A stretch of DNA of 60,919 nt from Pseudomonadota bacterium (GCA_023954855.1 JAGSGY010000027.1:1-60919); one strand, 5' to 3'; shown: positions 43,190-52,024, counted from the first letter of the stretch. Notes: generated from the letters alone by a model not told the origin. A program made the numbers and translations.

Positions 43190-43930
43190 TCAGTAGATGA
43201 ACGCGTCGGCGCCATGGGTCTCGGTGACGATGACGATGGTCGCATCCGTCACGCTCGCATCGAGGCTGCCCCAGGCGCTGACGATCTGGTCGGCGTGCTG
43301 GCTGTCGAAGGCGAGGATCGAGAGCACTGACCGCGACCAGGCACTCTGAGGCGCGGCATTTGCCGAAGAGAGCAGCACATCGCCGAGCTTGTTCTGAAGC
43401 AGATCAGCGGCTTCGGTCAGTGTGTACGGCTCGCCTTCCGGGAAGTGGTAGGCCCGTGTGACGCTCACACCCACCCCGCGTGAGTAGGCATCGACGAGGA
43501 GATCGGTCTTCTTGCCGCCCTGGTCGATGTAGGCAATCTCGGTCTCGGTGGCGATGAGGGTCGCGAGCTCGCATCGAGCCAAGACCTCCATCGCAATCGC
43601 CTCGCTCTCGGCAGACGAGCCACCGAGGTTGCCGTCGGCGATGACCTCTTGGCCGTCGGCCGTCAGCGAGGAGACGGTGTAGGTCTTGGACGCAAAGTCG
43701 ATCGCGCCACGCAACAACGCCGGGGCGCTGCTGTCGAGCGCGTCATCGAGCTCACCGCAAGACCCCGTGATCGTTCCAAACCCGGCGAGAGGCACCACTG
43801 GACCTGGCGGACCGGTGTCACCCGTCTCGGTGTTCCCACCGGTGTCGGCGGTGTCTTCGCTGTCGACGGACGAGTCCTCAGGCACAACGGGGTTGCAGCC
43901 CAGAAGGACCAGCAACAACGCGGAGCGCAC
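43190..43930 (-). CDS. Lipoprotein with Thr/Asp/Gly-rich tether, unknown function
   Basis: 246 residues from a GTG at 43930, which gives MRSALLLVLLGC, an ideal lipoprotein signal peptide (Cys12). A low-complexity tether rich in D, T, G and S (about residues 18-45) follows. The mature domain has GSCGELDDALDS, AMEVLARCELATLI (a likely Cys pair) and RAYHFPEGEPYTLTEAADLL. The start lies 2 nt after the stop of the upstream lipoprotein gene, so the two form one operon. An upstream start at 43969 would overlap that gene and spoil the signal peptide. Confidence 0.75.
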   Translation of the reverse strand: MRSALLLVLLGCNPVVPEDSSVDSEDTADTGGNTETGDTGPPGPVVPLAGFGTITGSCGELDDALDSSAPALLRGAIDFASKTYTVSSLTADGQEVIADGNLGGSSAESEAIAMEVLARCELATLIATETEIAYIDQGGKKTDLLVDAYSRGVGVSVTRAYHFPEGEPYTLTEAADLLQNKLGDVLLSSANAAPQSAWSRSVLSILAFDSQHADQIVSAWGSLDASVTDATIVIVTETHGADAFIY

Positions 43931-43932
43931 GG

Positions 43933-44715
43933 CTACCAGCGAACGGGGTTGGTCGTCGCGCCCCACCACGAGATGCTGTCGCTCGTCTGCAACAGCTCGG
44001 TCTGGGCGTTGGCCGGATTGATCGCGACGATCTTTCCGTCCGACGAGAAGCCATAGAGGCGCTCGTCTGCGTAGCCGACTCCGTACAGGCCGTCAGCGTC
44101 GATGATGCCCATCCAGCGGGTGTCGCCGTTGTCAGGGTCGACCTGCACCAGCTCATCCTTCTCGCTGTTGCCAGAGGCACCACTCGAGCGGACCGTCCAG
44201 TACAGGAAACCATCGGGCAGGCCGACCAGATCGCCCGACGTGGTGTAGCTGCTGTCGACGAGCAGACTCGTGGAGCAGTTGCTGGTGTTGACCTCAACAA
44301 TGCGCGAGTCGTTGCCGCCGGCGTAGAGCACGCCGTTCGGACCGAAGGTCATCGCATAGGGCTGAATGTCGAGGCTACAGACGCGGGTGACCAAGCCGGA
44401 GCGAGGCTCGATCTTGTAGAGGTCATCAAACGTGCCGCCCCACAAGTAGCCATCGAGGTCGATCGCGATGTCGACGAAACCCTCGACGGTTCCAGACGCG
44501 TCGTGGAAGTTCGCCAAGAATGCGGTCACACCGGTCTCGGGATCGACGTCGTAGAGACTGGTCGAGGTGTGCGCGTAGACCTTGCTCAGCGCGACATCTT
44601 CGTCGACGTTGATGTTCGGTCCGTCCTCGAGCGGAAACGCGTTCTGCCCGTCAGGGCCGACGATCTCGTACTCAGAGCATGCAGAGAGAAGAAGAGCGAA
44701 AAAGAGAAAACGCAC
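43933..44715 (-). CDS. Beta-propeller lipoprotein
   Basis: 260 residues from a GTG with GGAG 6 nt upstream. Signal peptide MRFLFFALLLSAC with Cys13. The mature part has repeated blades: SLYDVDPETGVTAFLANF, DIAIDLDGYLWGGTFDDLYK, PYAMTFGPNGVLYAGGND, DELVQVDPDNGDTRWMGI and YGVGYADERLYGFSSDGK. This is a six- or seven-bladed propeller of the NHL/SMP-30-like sort, anchored at the cell surface and probably binding a partner or ligand. First gene of a two-lipoprotein operon. Confidence 0.85.
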   Translation of the reverse strand: MRFLFFALLLSACSEYEIVGPDGQNAFPLEDGPNINVDEDVALSKVYAHTSTSLYDVDPETGVTAFLANFHDASGTVEGFVDIAIDLDGYLWGGTFDDLYKIEPRSGLVTRVCSLDIQPYAMTFGPNGVLYAGGNDSRIVEVNTSNCSTSLLVDSSYTTSGDLVGLPDGFLYWTVRSSGASGNSEKDELVQVDPDNGDTRWMGIIDADGLYGVGYADERLYGFSSDGKIVAINPANAQTELLQTSDSISWWGATTNPVRW

Positions 44716-44770
44716 CAGAACTCCAGAACGAGGCGCCGCATACCCGTGCCGCAGCAGCGCCCGCGGGCAT

Positions 44771-44799
44771 TTTCTAGCTTAGAGCCCCGCCCTTCGCAA
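44771..44799 (-). promoter_or_regulatory. Sigma-70-like promoter for the propeller lipoprotein operon
   Basis: On the minus strand TTGCGA and TAGAAA are separated by 17 nt, each matching 4 of 6 consensus bases, inside the only AT-richer stretch of this region. It reads toward the gene starting at 44715. Confidence 0.4.
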
Positions 44800-44815
44800 C
44801 GCGTTGACAATCGCC

Positions 44816-44840
44816 GCTGCTGACCCCAGCCGTCAGCAGC
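44816..44840. promoter_or_regulatory. 9-bp inverted repeat between lipoprotein operon and WYL regulator
   Basis: GCTGCTGAC-N7-GTCAGCAGC is a perfect 9-bp inverted repeat in the divergent region. It is close to the promoter of the lipoprotein operon and upstream of the WYL regulator, so it may be that regulator's operator. Confidence 0.4.
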
Positions 44841-44983
44841 AGGGCCAATGGGCCAGGCCAATCGGGCACGGCACGCCTATGAGTCACCTGTGCAGCGCAG
44901 ATGCGCGCCCCCCACGCCAACCGGGAGGTACGATACCGTCCACAACCTGCTCGAGACCTGCGGGCAGATGGGGGCGAGATTCC

Positions 44984-45664
44984 ATGCGAAGAACCGATCG
45001 TCTATTCGCACTCGCGCAGCTGCTGGCGAGTCGACGGTCGGCCACTGGCCGCGAGCTCGCCGATGAGCTCGGCGTGTCCTTGCGCACGCTCTACCGCGAC
45101 ATCGCGGCCCTCCAAGATGCTGGCGTTCCACTGCGCGGGGAGGCCGGCGTCGGCTACCTGCTGGACCGGAAGCACGCCTTGCCCCCCATCACCTTTACGA
45201 CCGCCGAGGTCGAAGCGCTGGTTGTCGGCGTACGCATCGTCGAGGCCTTCGCCGACCCCGAGCTCGGCGCCGCCGCACGCACCGCCCTGGCCAAAGTCGA
45301 GGCCGCGCTTCCCCCTCCACTGGCGGGCGCGCTCGGCAGCACCCCCATGTACGCCCTGAACTTCGGCCCTGGACCCGGTCCCCTCGGCGAGATTCGCAAG
45401 GCCATTGCCGATCGGCAGCGCATCCACTTTTCGTACCGCCGAGCCGACGGAGAGCCCTCGGAGCGCGCCGTCATGCCGCTCGGCCTCTACTTCTGGGGCC
45501 GCACATGGAGTCTCGCTGCGTGGTGTGAACTGCGCGAGGCCTATCGCAGCTTCCGACCCGACCGCATGGCAGGCCTCTCGGTGCTGCCGGGGTCCTTTCC
45601 CGAGCACATCACCCTCGAGAACTGCATCGCGGCCATGCGCGCCCGTGACGAAGAAGGAGCCTAG
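44984..45664 (+). CDS. WYL-domain transcriptional regulator (HTH_11/YafY type)
   Basis: 226 residues. The N-terminal winged helix-turn-helix (residues 1-60) reads RLFALAQLLASRRSATGREL and LGVSLRTLYRDIAALQDAG, typical of HTH_11. The WYL part (about 135-215) has RIHFSYRRADGEPSER and the ending YRSFRPDRMAGLSVL; the eponymous WYL tripeptide appears as WSL in WGRTWSLAAWC. Such proteins sense nucleic acids or other ligands and often control DNA-damage or defence genes. It is 2 nt upstream of the SRAP gene, so the two are one transcription unit. Confidence 0.9.
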   Translation: MRRTDRLFALAQLLASRRSATGRELADELGVSLRTLYRDIAALQDAGVPLRGEAGVGYLLDRKHALPPITFTTAEVEALVVGVRIVEAFADPELGAAARTALAKVEAALPPPLAGALGSTPMYALNFGPGPGPLGEIRKAIADRQRIHFSYRRADGEPSERAVMPLGLYFWGRTWSLAAWCELREAYRSFRPDRMAGLSVLPGSFPEHITLENCIAAMRARDEEGA

Positions 45665-45666
45665 CC

Positions 45667-46365
45667 ATGTGCGCTCGCTACACGATGCTCGCCACCGCGC
45701 AGGCGATTGCCGACGTGTTCGGAGTCACCACCCCAGGCGACCTGCACCCGCACTACAACCTCGCGCCGACCGACAGCGTGCCAGGCATCGTGCTCGACAA
45801 GGACGGTCAGCGCCTTCTCTGGACCTTTCGCTGGGGACTGATTCCGTTCTGGGCAAAGAACAAGCGGGCCGGCGTACGCATGATCAACGCCCGGTCCGAG
45901 ACCGTAGCGACGAAGTCGGCCTTTCGAGACCCGTTTCGCAACGCGCGCATGCTGGTGCTCGCCGATGGCTTCTATGAGTGGCGGGTCGAGGACGGTGTGA
46001 AGCAGCCGTACCACATCCGCCGAATCGACCGGCAGCCGTTCGCCATGGCCGGCCTCTACGCAAAGTGGCGCTCGAAAGAAGACGACACCACGACGGTCAG
46101 CAACACCATCCTCACGACGCGTCCGAATGCCCTAGCCGGCCAGATTCACGACCGTATGCCGGTGATCTTGCCCGCAGAACACCACGAACTCTGGCTCAGC
46201 CGAGACGTCACCGACCCCGAGGTTCTCAAGCCCCTACTCGAGCCCATTGCCCCGACGGGATGGGAGGCGATGCCCGTTCACCGCCGGGTCGGCAATGTGC
46301 GCCACGAGGAGCCCGACTGCCTCGAGGAGGTCGGTGAGCCCCTTCGCGTCGACGAATCCTCCTAG
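45667..46365 (+). CDS. SOS response-associated peptidase (SRAP/HMCES family, YedK-like)
   Basis: 232 residues. Cys2, exposed once Met is removed, is the residue that links covalently to abasic sites in single-stranded DNA. NLAPT (about residue 31), INARSET (about 74), ADGFYEW (about 99-105, catalytic Glu) and GQIHDRMPVIL (catalytic His) are all present. It shields abasic sites in single-stranded DNA. The usual length is 210-240. It lies 2 nt after the WYL regulator, which suggests damage-linked control, and its end overlaps the E1 gene on the other strand by 4 nt. Confidence 0.94.
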   Translation: MCARYTMLATAQAIADVFGVTTPGDLHPHYNLAPTDSVPGIVLDKDGQRLLWTFRWGLIPFWAKNKRAGVRMINARSETVATKSAFRDPFRNARMLVLADGFYEWRVEDGVKQPYHIRRIDRQPFAMAGLYAKWRSKEDDTTTVSNTILTTRPNALAGQIHDRMPVILPAEHHELWLSRDVTDPEVLKPLLEPIAPTGWEAMPVHRRVGNVRHEEPDCLEEVGEPLRVDESS

Positions 46366-48818
46366 AGCCGCTTGCGCCAGTCGACCTCGTCACGAGCCGC
46401 CTGAACCAGGTCGACAACGGCCATGCCATGCAGACGGTCCACCGACTCGAGGTCGCCGACTTCGCCATTGGTCCGCGGCCCCATGAACCGATGGCCCCGC
46501 ACCCGCTGCAGCGCACCCGGCAGCCAGTCCGACACACTCGGCAGGTGGTCCCCGGTCACGATGAGGGGGGCATTCACGAGCGCATCCGAGAACAGCTCAT
46601 GGAGCCAGTACGTTCGGCTCGGGTCCGACCAGCTGTTCGGGTCGCTCGCGAACGCGTCCCAGTCCCGCCACAGCGCTTCGTAGCTCGTCACGTTGAGGAT
46701 GCGACTGCCGATGCCGTGCTCCTCGAGCAGAATCGCGGCTGCCCGCCGTGCGTCCGCCACCTTTCGGCCCGAGGCGATGAACACCACCGGGCCGTCGGCA
46801 CCGTCTCGCTCGTCCTCGCCGATCAACCAGTACGCGCCCCGAATGGCCTGGGTGGCGTGGTCGCTTGGCAATGCGACGGGTTGGTTCACCGGCTGCGTGG
46901 AGAGGCGTAGGTAGACGGCTTCCCCCTCGTCGTCCCAGAGCTGCCCGAGTGCGTGGCGATAGACGGCCACAAGGTCCGCACTGAAGGCGGGCTCGTAGGC
47001 GGTAATACCCGGCAGGTCCATCATCATCCGCAAGGTCTGCAGGCTCTGATGAGTCGCCGTCTCGCGGCTTAGACCCGTACCGCTCGGCACGCCCACCGCG
47101 ATGAACCTCGCACCGCTGTAGACGGCGTAATCGAGCTGATTGAAGCCTCGCTCGAAGAACTTGTCGTACACCGTAATCACAGGCAGAAGCGGAACCCGAT
47201 GCTCGACAGACTTACACCGTCTACCGAACGCATAGGCCCACAGAAACGCGTTGCCTTCCGCGATGCCGAGGCTGTGAAACTGGCCGAGCTCGCTCGGGCG
47301 CCAGTGAAAGGCGAGCTTGCGCTCTTCGCGTAGCCAGTCCCAGCTGTCCGGAAGCTCACGGGGAGCGAACACGCCGGTCTGACGGATCACGGGCCCCAAG
47401 TGCGTGGTCTGACCCACGTCCGGCGCTCCAAACTGCAGCCATGGGGCGAGTTCTCCGCGCATCATCGCCAAGTTGAAGCTCTGGAAAGCCTCTCCGCTCG
47501 AACCCTTCTCACGATGCGAGACCCTGAGTGCGTCGAGACCGGCGCGTACGTCCACGGGCCCGGGTACCCATGCATGCGAAGTCGAATCGAACAGAGCATC
47601 GCCGCGGGCCTCGAGCCAGTCACTCGCGGCAGACGCGAGGGGAAACGGGCCCGCCGGCAGGCCTCGGTCGAGTCCCCACTGTTCAACTTCTTCGGTCGGA
47701 AGAAGCGCCCCGTGGTTCTCGGGATGCGCCGCAGCAGAGGTCTCGTAGCCCTTGACGGTGTGCGCCAGAATGACGAGGGGTGCGCCGCGGTGCTCTCGGG
47801 CAGCCTCAAGCGTGGCAATCAGTGCTTGCAGGTCGTGCCCCCCGAGATGGTGAAGGGCGCCGAGTAGGGTCGCGTCATCCACCGCATCCAGCACCTGAGC
47901 GATACCCGCCCGCTCTCCTGTCGTCACCGCAAACGTCGCGAAGCGGCCGAGTAGCTTGGCCCGAGTGCCCTCCCCTTCTTGCCCAAGCAGCGCCTGGCGA
48001 ACCGTCGCTGCGTCGAGCATCTGCAGCGGGTGAAACAGACGGTCGGGCATGCGATCGAGAACGGCCTGGAGCTCAGCCCCACCGGGAAGCGCGAACAGGT
48101 CGAGCGCGCGCTGCCCCCAACGAAGCCGCACCACATCCCAGCCATGGCTGCGGAACTTCGCCTCGGCCCACGCCTCGAGACGCCCTGAGTCGTCCATCAC
48201 GCGATCGAGGCTCTGGCGGTTCAGGTCGACAACCCACACCAGGTTGTCGAGCTCCCACCTTCCGGCGTCGTAGAGGCTCTCATCGATCTGGCCTTCGGTG
48301 AGTTCTCCGTCTCCGCAGAGCGCCCAGTAGTGGTGCGGGACCGGTGCCGCGTCGACGGTCTTCGCGAGCTGGCGGTTCTGGAGTACGGCAGCGTAGGCAT
48401 CATAGATGGCCGCGCAGACGCCCAGGGCCTCACTCGAGGTCGTGTAGTCGACAAAGACAGGGTCCTTGAGAAGCGTCGGATACGGCTGCAGACCGCCAAA
48501 CTCGCGCAGCTGCCCCATCTTCTCGGTCGTCAGCTGCCCAAACTGGTGCATCAGCGAGTAGAGCACTGGTGCCGCGTGCGGCTTCACGGCGATGCGGTCG
48601 CCTGGCGCCTTCACCGCGAGGTACAGCGCGCAGAGGATGTCGAGTGAAGACATCGAGCTGGCTTGATGACCGCCCACCTTCGGCTTCTTGCCCCGGTTCT
48701 CGGGCTTGTTGTTGGCGATGTCGATCATCGACAACGCGCCCTTCGCCACATGGTCGCGAATGTGCTGAAGAACGGCGAGCTCGGGATGCGCAGATGCAGG
48801 TGACGTGGTGGCCTCCAA
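46362..48818 (-). CDS. Homodimeric 2-oxoacid (pyruvate) dehydrogenase E1-like protein
   Basis: 818 residues with the thiamine-diphosphate transketolase-like plan of homodimeric E1 (AceE type). The cofactor motif spans GDGE (residues 169-172) to N200 in VDLNRQSL; GGHQASSMSSLDIL and TVKGYETSAAAHPENHG match the AceE family, and the transketolase C-terminal domain starts near residue 660. It is slightly shorter than AceE (about 885). It would decarboxylate a 2-oxoacid and pass the acyl group to a lipoylated E2. No lipoylated E2 gene is nearby; the only E2-type gene (49615) lacks lipoyl domains. Confidence 0.88.
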   Translation of the reverse strand: MEATTSPASAHPELAVLQHIRDHVAKGALSMIDIANNKPENRGKKPKVGGHQASSMSSLDILCALYLAVKAPGDRIAVKPHAAPVLYSLMHQFGQLTTEKMGQLREFGGLQPYPTLLKDPVFVDYTTSSEALGVCAAIYDAYAAVLQNRQLAKTVDAAPVPHHYWALCGDGELTEGQIDESLYDAGRWELDNLVWVVDLNRQSLDRVMDDSGRLEAWAEAKFRSHGWDVVRLRWGQRALDLFALPGGAELQAVLDRMPDRLFHPLQMLDAATVRQALLGQEGEGTRAKLLGRFATFAVTTGERAGIAQVLDAVDDATLLGALHHLGGHDLQALIATLEAAREHRGAPLVILAHTVKGYETSAAAHPENHGALLPTEEVEQWGLDRGLPAGPFPLASAASDWLEARGDALFDSTSHAWVPGPVDVRAGLDALRVSHREKGSSGEAFQSFNLAMMRGELAPWLQFGAPDVGQTTHLGPVIRQTGVFAPRELPDSWDWLREERKLAFHWRPSELGQFHSLGIAEGNAFLWAYAFGRRCKSVEHRVPLLPVITVYDKFFERGFNQLDYAVYSGARFIAVGVPSGTGLSRETATHQSLQTLRMMMDLPGITAYEPAFSADLVAVYRHALGQLWDDEGEAVYLRLSTQPVNQPVALPSDHATQAIRGAYWLIGEDERDGADGPVVFIASGRKVADARRAAAILLEEHGIGSRILNVTSYEALWRDWDAFASDPNSWSDPSRTYWLHELFSDALVNAPLIVTGDHLPSVSDWLPGALQRVRGHRFMGPRTNGEVGDLESVDRLHGMAVVDLVQAARDEVDWRKRL

Positions 48819-48905
48819 GACGGCAGTCCTCTAGCCCTACCGGGCTGAGCGCGCAGGCGTCGGCGTGGCTAGTTTGCGGAGATGCAACCTGACTGGTTAG
48901 GCCAT

Positions 48906-48927
48906 GTGTGGTGGCAGGTCACCACAC
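48906..48927. promoter_or_regulatory. 8-bp inverted repeat between divergent genes
   Basis: GTGTGGTG-N6-CACCACAC, a perfect 8-bp inverted repeat between the E1-like gene and the gene at 49020. It may be a shared operator. Confidence 0.35.
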
Positions 48928-49019
48928 TCGCCGAAACACCTGCAACTTCGCTCGATGAGCTCACTACATCGCCACTCGGCCCCGCTACGGAGCGGGATGG
49001 GGCCAGAACGGAGTCGGCC

Positions 49020-49544
49020 ATGTCTGAAGTCATCGATCCCCTGAAGTCCCACGCGAGAAACCTCCACGAAGCCCTGCGCGCAGGCGACGTCGAGCTCCTC
49101 GACTACGTCAACAAGGGCCTTCGCAGCCCTATCGACTTGGCCGATGTGCAGCGACGCCACGTGCTCGCGGCCATCGCCCGTCAGCTCGGCTTTCGCGGAT
49201 GGTCGCATCTGACGGCCGTGCTGTCGGGCGCCGAGAGCGACGTGGGCACCCTGCTCTGCCCGTCGCATAGCTTTGGGCACACGAACATCTGGTCTGCCAA
49301 CCGCGAAGAGGCCCGCGCCATCCGGCGTCAGACCGGTGGGTACCTGCTCGGCTGGAAGCACCAGTTCCTCGTCGTGCAAGCCCCCTTCCTCACCACGCTC
49401 GGTCTCGGTGCCGCGGACCCGGACTGGGACGTCATCGACCGCGACTGGACGAGTGAAGAGGGCCTAACCGCGCGGAACCGCCTGTACGCGAAGGCGTTCA
49501 GGCACGCGCTCGGGGCACGGTCCACAGAGAGACTTACAGCATAA
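49020..49544 (+). CDS. Hypothetical protein with a GFxxW-type N-terminal motif
   Basis: 174 residues from ATG 49020, with GGAG 7 nt upstream. The N-terminal helix-turn (RNLHEALRAGDVELLDYVNK, then RHVLAAIARQLGFRGWSHLT) resembles the segment AxxxAxxxGFxxWxxL that often precedes ankyrin repeats or glyoxalase-like domains. The C-terminal half (QTGGYLLGWKHQFLVVQAPF, GLGAADPDWDVIDRDW) is small and unrecognised. A GC-rich hairpin lies just upstream of the ribosome binding site (48978-49004). Alternative upstream starts would include that hairpin and look non-coding. Confidence 0.75.
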   Translation: MSEVIDPLKSHARNLHEALRAGDVELLDYVNKGLRSPIDLADVQRRHVLAAIARQLGFRGWSHLTAVLSGAESDVGTLLCPSHSFGHTNIWSANREEARAIRRQTGGYLLGWKHQFLVVQAPFLTTLGLGAADPDWDVIDRDWTSEEGLTARNRLYAKAFRHALGARSTERLTA

Positions 49545-49560
49545 GCCTGATGGTTTTTCT

Positions 49561-49596
49561 GGGCGTCTCCCCTCGTCAAGCCCGGGGGAGGCGCCC
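49561..49596 (+). terminator. GC-rich hairpin between two co-directional genes
   Basis: GGGCGTCTCCCC and GGGGAGGCGCCC pair as a 12-bp stem with one mismatch or wobble, loop of 12 nt. No T tract follows, so it may be a weak terminator or a processing site before the gene at 49615. Confidence 0.4.
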
Positions 49597-49614
49597 TCGC
49601 CGTATACTCGCCTC

Positions 49615-50481
49615 ATGCCGAACACAGAGCTGACTCTCAAGCGCGATTTGTCCTCTTTCCGACAGATCGCCCTAGGTACCTGGAAGACCACCAAGGACCC
49701 CAGCGTCTACGGGTCGCTCTCCCTCGAGGTGGACGACGCACTGGCCTACATTCAGGCGTTCCGGGACAAGACTGGCGTACCGCTCACGCTCACCCATCTC
49801 ATGGCCAAGGCCGTGGGCGTAGTGCTTGCGGAGATGCCGGATGCAAACGCGATTCTACGCTTCCACCGTGTCTACCTGCGCAAGGACGTCGATGTCTTCT
49901 TTCAGGTGATGATGACGGACCCCGAGACCGGCCAAATCGACCTGTCTGGCCTGACCATCCGCAAGGCGGACACCAAGTCGCTGGTCGACATCGCCACCGA
50001 GTTTCGCCGGGTGGCCGAGAAGGTCAGGGCCGGAAAGGACGAAGAGAAGGAACAGACCCGCAAGACCTTCAAGCTGATGCCTGGATGGCTGGTGGGCTGG
50101 GTGCTCGACACCATCGGCTTGCTGCTGTACACCTTCAACCTGGACCTACGGAAGCTCGGTCTTCCTCGCGACCCATTCGGCTCGGTGATGGTGACGAACA
50201 TCGGGTCCTTGGGACTCGAGGAAGCCTACGTGCCGCTCGTTCCCTACAGCCGGGTGCCACTGCTCATCGCGATGGGGGCGGTGAAGAAGGTCCCTCTAGT
50301 CGACGAAGAGACCGATGCCATTCGCATCGGCAAGGTGATGCGCGTCTTCGCGACCTTCGACCACCGCCTGCTGGATGGAGCGCACGCCGCGAAGATGTCG
50401 AAGACACTCAAGCGCATGTTTGCGGACCCCGAGACCCACTTCGGCCCCATTCCCGACGCCGTCGAGACGAGCGAGGCGTAG
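49615..50481 (+). CDS. 2-oxoacid dehydrogenase E2-type acyltransferase, catalytic domain only
   Basis: 288 residues that match only the trimeric acyltransferase core of E2 proteins: PLTLTHLMAKAVGVVLAEMP near residue 62, GSVMVTNIGSLGLEEAYVPL, and the active site FDHRLLDG with H250 and D254. Lipoyl and subunit-binding domains are missing, and a hydrophobic insert (GWLVGWVLDTIGLLLYTFNL) sits in the middle. It is thus unlikely to be the normal partner of an E1 and may be an acyltransferase of separate function. A TATACT hexamer lies 8 nt before the start codon; no ribosome binding site is obvious. Confidence 0.85.
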   Translation: MPNTELTLKRDLSSFRQIALGTWKTTKDPSVYGSLSLEVDDALAYIQAFRDKTGVPLTLTHLMAKAVGVVLAEMPDANAILRFHRVYLRKDVDVFFQVMMTDPETGQIDLSGLTIRKADTKSLVDIATEFRRVAEKVRAGKDEEKEQTRKTFKLMPGWLVGWVLDTIGLLLYTFNLDLRKLGLPRDPFGSVMVTNIGSLGLEEAYVPLVPYSRVPLLIAMGAVKKVPLVDEETDAIRIGKVMRVFATFDHRLLDGAHAAKMSKTLKRMFADPETHFGPIPDAVETSEA

Positions 50482-50525
50482 CGCCGCCACGGCCGGGCTG
50501 GGTTAGCCTTGCCGACGAGGAACTC

Positions 50526-51380
50526 ATGGCCGCGCCCAATCCACGCTCACGTCCCAAAGGCCCCCCACCGTCATCTGATCCGGACCGCGGAGACGAGCAC
50601 ATCCGGGAGGCTGGCTACTCCTACCTGCCGAAGTTCATCACCGCCGCCGAGGGGGCCGCTCTTGTGAGCTACTTCGCGAGCCTGCATCCCATCTGGGAGA
50701 ACCGCTACGCGGACAAACGACGTCGCGGCGGCTCCGGCAGACTCACACGACCGGTGTACTGGCTCGGCGCCTGGCAGTTTGCCGCCCTGGGCTACTACGC
50801 TGAACCCAACCACCTTGAGAACCGCTGCGTGCGCGCAGAACCCCTGCCCACCGTCATGACGGACATTCTCGAGCGTCTGCGACCCGAGCTCGGCCTGCAC
50901 GGCGAGGACGCGCTCCCCAACACCTGCCTGATCAACTACTACGGCCGGGTCGGAAAGAGCGAGGGCAAGCCGCCGGTCGACTACGCCCGACTCCGAATGC
51001 ACCGCGACGCCGAGCCAGGGGCGGTCGTGATGTTCTCTGTGGGTCAGCCCGCGCAGTTCGAGTTCGTCCTGCCCGATGCCACCGAGCCGAAGCACTCCCA
51101 GTGGGTCCGCAACCGCTCCGTCGTCATCTTGAGTGGGCCCGAGTACAAAGACACGCTCTACCACCGGGTCACGCGCGTGCGATACGGCCAGGACCCCGTC
51201 CTTACCAGCAAGCTCGAGGCATTCGAAGTCAGGCGCATCAGCGTGTCCTTTCGACACGTGCCAGATGCCTACATCCACGACCTGGCCGACCTGAGCGAGG
51301 ATGCCCGCGCCATCGCCACCCCCTATGTCGAGCAGCTCGCCGCCCACTCGGCGCACTTTCAGCGTCAGCTCGAAGGCTGA
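50526..51380 (+). CDS. AlkB-like 2-oxoglutarate/Fe(II) dioxygenase
   Basis: 284 residues; GAGGA 5 nt before ATG 50526. The double-stranded beta-helix core shows MHRDAEPGAVVMFSVGQPAQ (iron ligands His and Asp), a distal His in KDTLYHRVTRV and the 2-oxoglutarate Arg in RRISVSFRHV. Upstream, INYYGRVGKSEG matches the NxYxxG loop that precedes the iron site in AlkB relatives. It likely oxidises alkylated nucleic acids or proteins. The C-terminal extension is helical. It ends convergent with the hydrolase gene, overlapping by 16 nt. Confidence 0.88.
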   Translation: MAAPNPRSRPKGPPPSSDPDRGDEHIREAGYSYLPKFITAAEGAALVSYFASLHPIWENRYADKRRRGGSGRLTRPVYWLGAWQFAALGYYAEPNHLENRCVRAEPLPTVMTDILERLRPELGLHGEDALPNTCLINYYGRVGKSEGKPPVDYARLRMHRDAEPGAVVMFSVGQPAQFEFVLPDATEPKHSQWVRNRSVVILSGPEYKDTLYHRVTRVRYGQDPVLTSKLEAFEVRRISVSFRHVPDAYIHDLADLSEDARAIATPYVEQLAAHSAHFQRQLEG

Positions 51381-51973
51381 GCGAGCCCCAAGATGAACTG
51401 CGAGGCGATGTCGGCAGCTGCCGTCAGCTGAGTGGGCTGTGTGTGCCCCGAACGGGCTCGTGGATGGAGCGCGTGGTTCGCATCCTCGAGCCAGTGCAGC
51501 TGAAGCGTGGGGGCGAGGTCGTACCCACGAACCTGCTGCAGGTTTCCATGCGAGTCACGGGTGCCCTGAACGATGAGTATCGGGCAGTCTAGGCTCCGCA
51601 AGAGCTTCAGACGGGGGCCTGCATCCGGGCTCTGACGAGGGTGAAAGGGAAAAGCGAACGCGACCACTCCGGCTGCTCCCAGCTCGCTCGCAAGCCCAGC
51701 ACTGACGCGCCCGCCCCGCGAGAAACCTCCGACTACCAGAACCGCCCCCGACACCTCTGCCGCAGCCGCGCGCACCTGCCTCGCAACGAGCTCGTCTCGA
51801 AGGTCACTGTCTGGGCTCTCGCATGGCGGAAACGCAAAGCGAGCCACGCGAATACCCGCGAGGGCAAGCCGATCCGCCACAAGGGTGGGCGCACCGTCGG
51901 AAAGACGGCCCTCGTCCCCTGGAGCCAGCAAGATCACATGGGCAGCTTCTTCGGGTCCGGACCAGACAATCAT
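51365..51973 (-). CDS. Alpha/beta-hydrolase of the TEX30/KANSL3-like family
   Basis: 202 residues. HVILLAPGDEG, FAFPP, VLVVGGFSRGGRVS (nucleophile Ser in GFSRG), VAFAFPFHP, LIVQGTRDSHG (Asp) and LEDANHALHPR (His) make a full triad of the small serine hydrolases related to TEX30/KANSL3. The substrate is unknown. Two palindromes (52025-52059) sit 50-85 nt upstream of its start and probably control it. Confidence 0.85.
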   Translation of the reverse strand: MIVWSGPEEAAHVILLAPGDEGRLSDGAPTLVADRLALAGIRVARFAFPPCESPDSDLRDELVARQVRAAAAEVSGAVLVVGGFSRGGRVSAGLASELGAAGVVAFAFPFHPRQSPDAGPRLKLLRSLDCPILIVQGTRDSHGNLQQVRGYDLAPTLQLHWLEDANHALHPRARSGHTQPTQLTAAADIASQFILGLAQPSS

Positions 51974-52024
51974 GAGTTCATCCCAGCGCGTTCTCGGCCA
52001 TTGATGGGCCCCACGGCCAACGAC

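Noticed and set aside
44729-44741. Sigma-54-like GGCACGGGTATGC on the minus strand before the propeller lipoprotein
   Set aside because: GG and GC are 9 nt apart instead of 10, a spacing that sigma-54 does not tolerate.
44804-44809. TTGACA, a perfect -35 hexamer on the plus strand
   Set aside because: No -10-like sequence lies 16-18 nt downstream; that space is filled by the inverted repeat.
48882-49019. N-terminal extension of the gene at 49020
   Set aside because: It contains two inverted repeats and lacks coding-like composition; ATG 49020 has its own GGAG.
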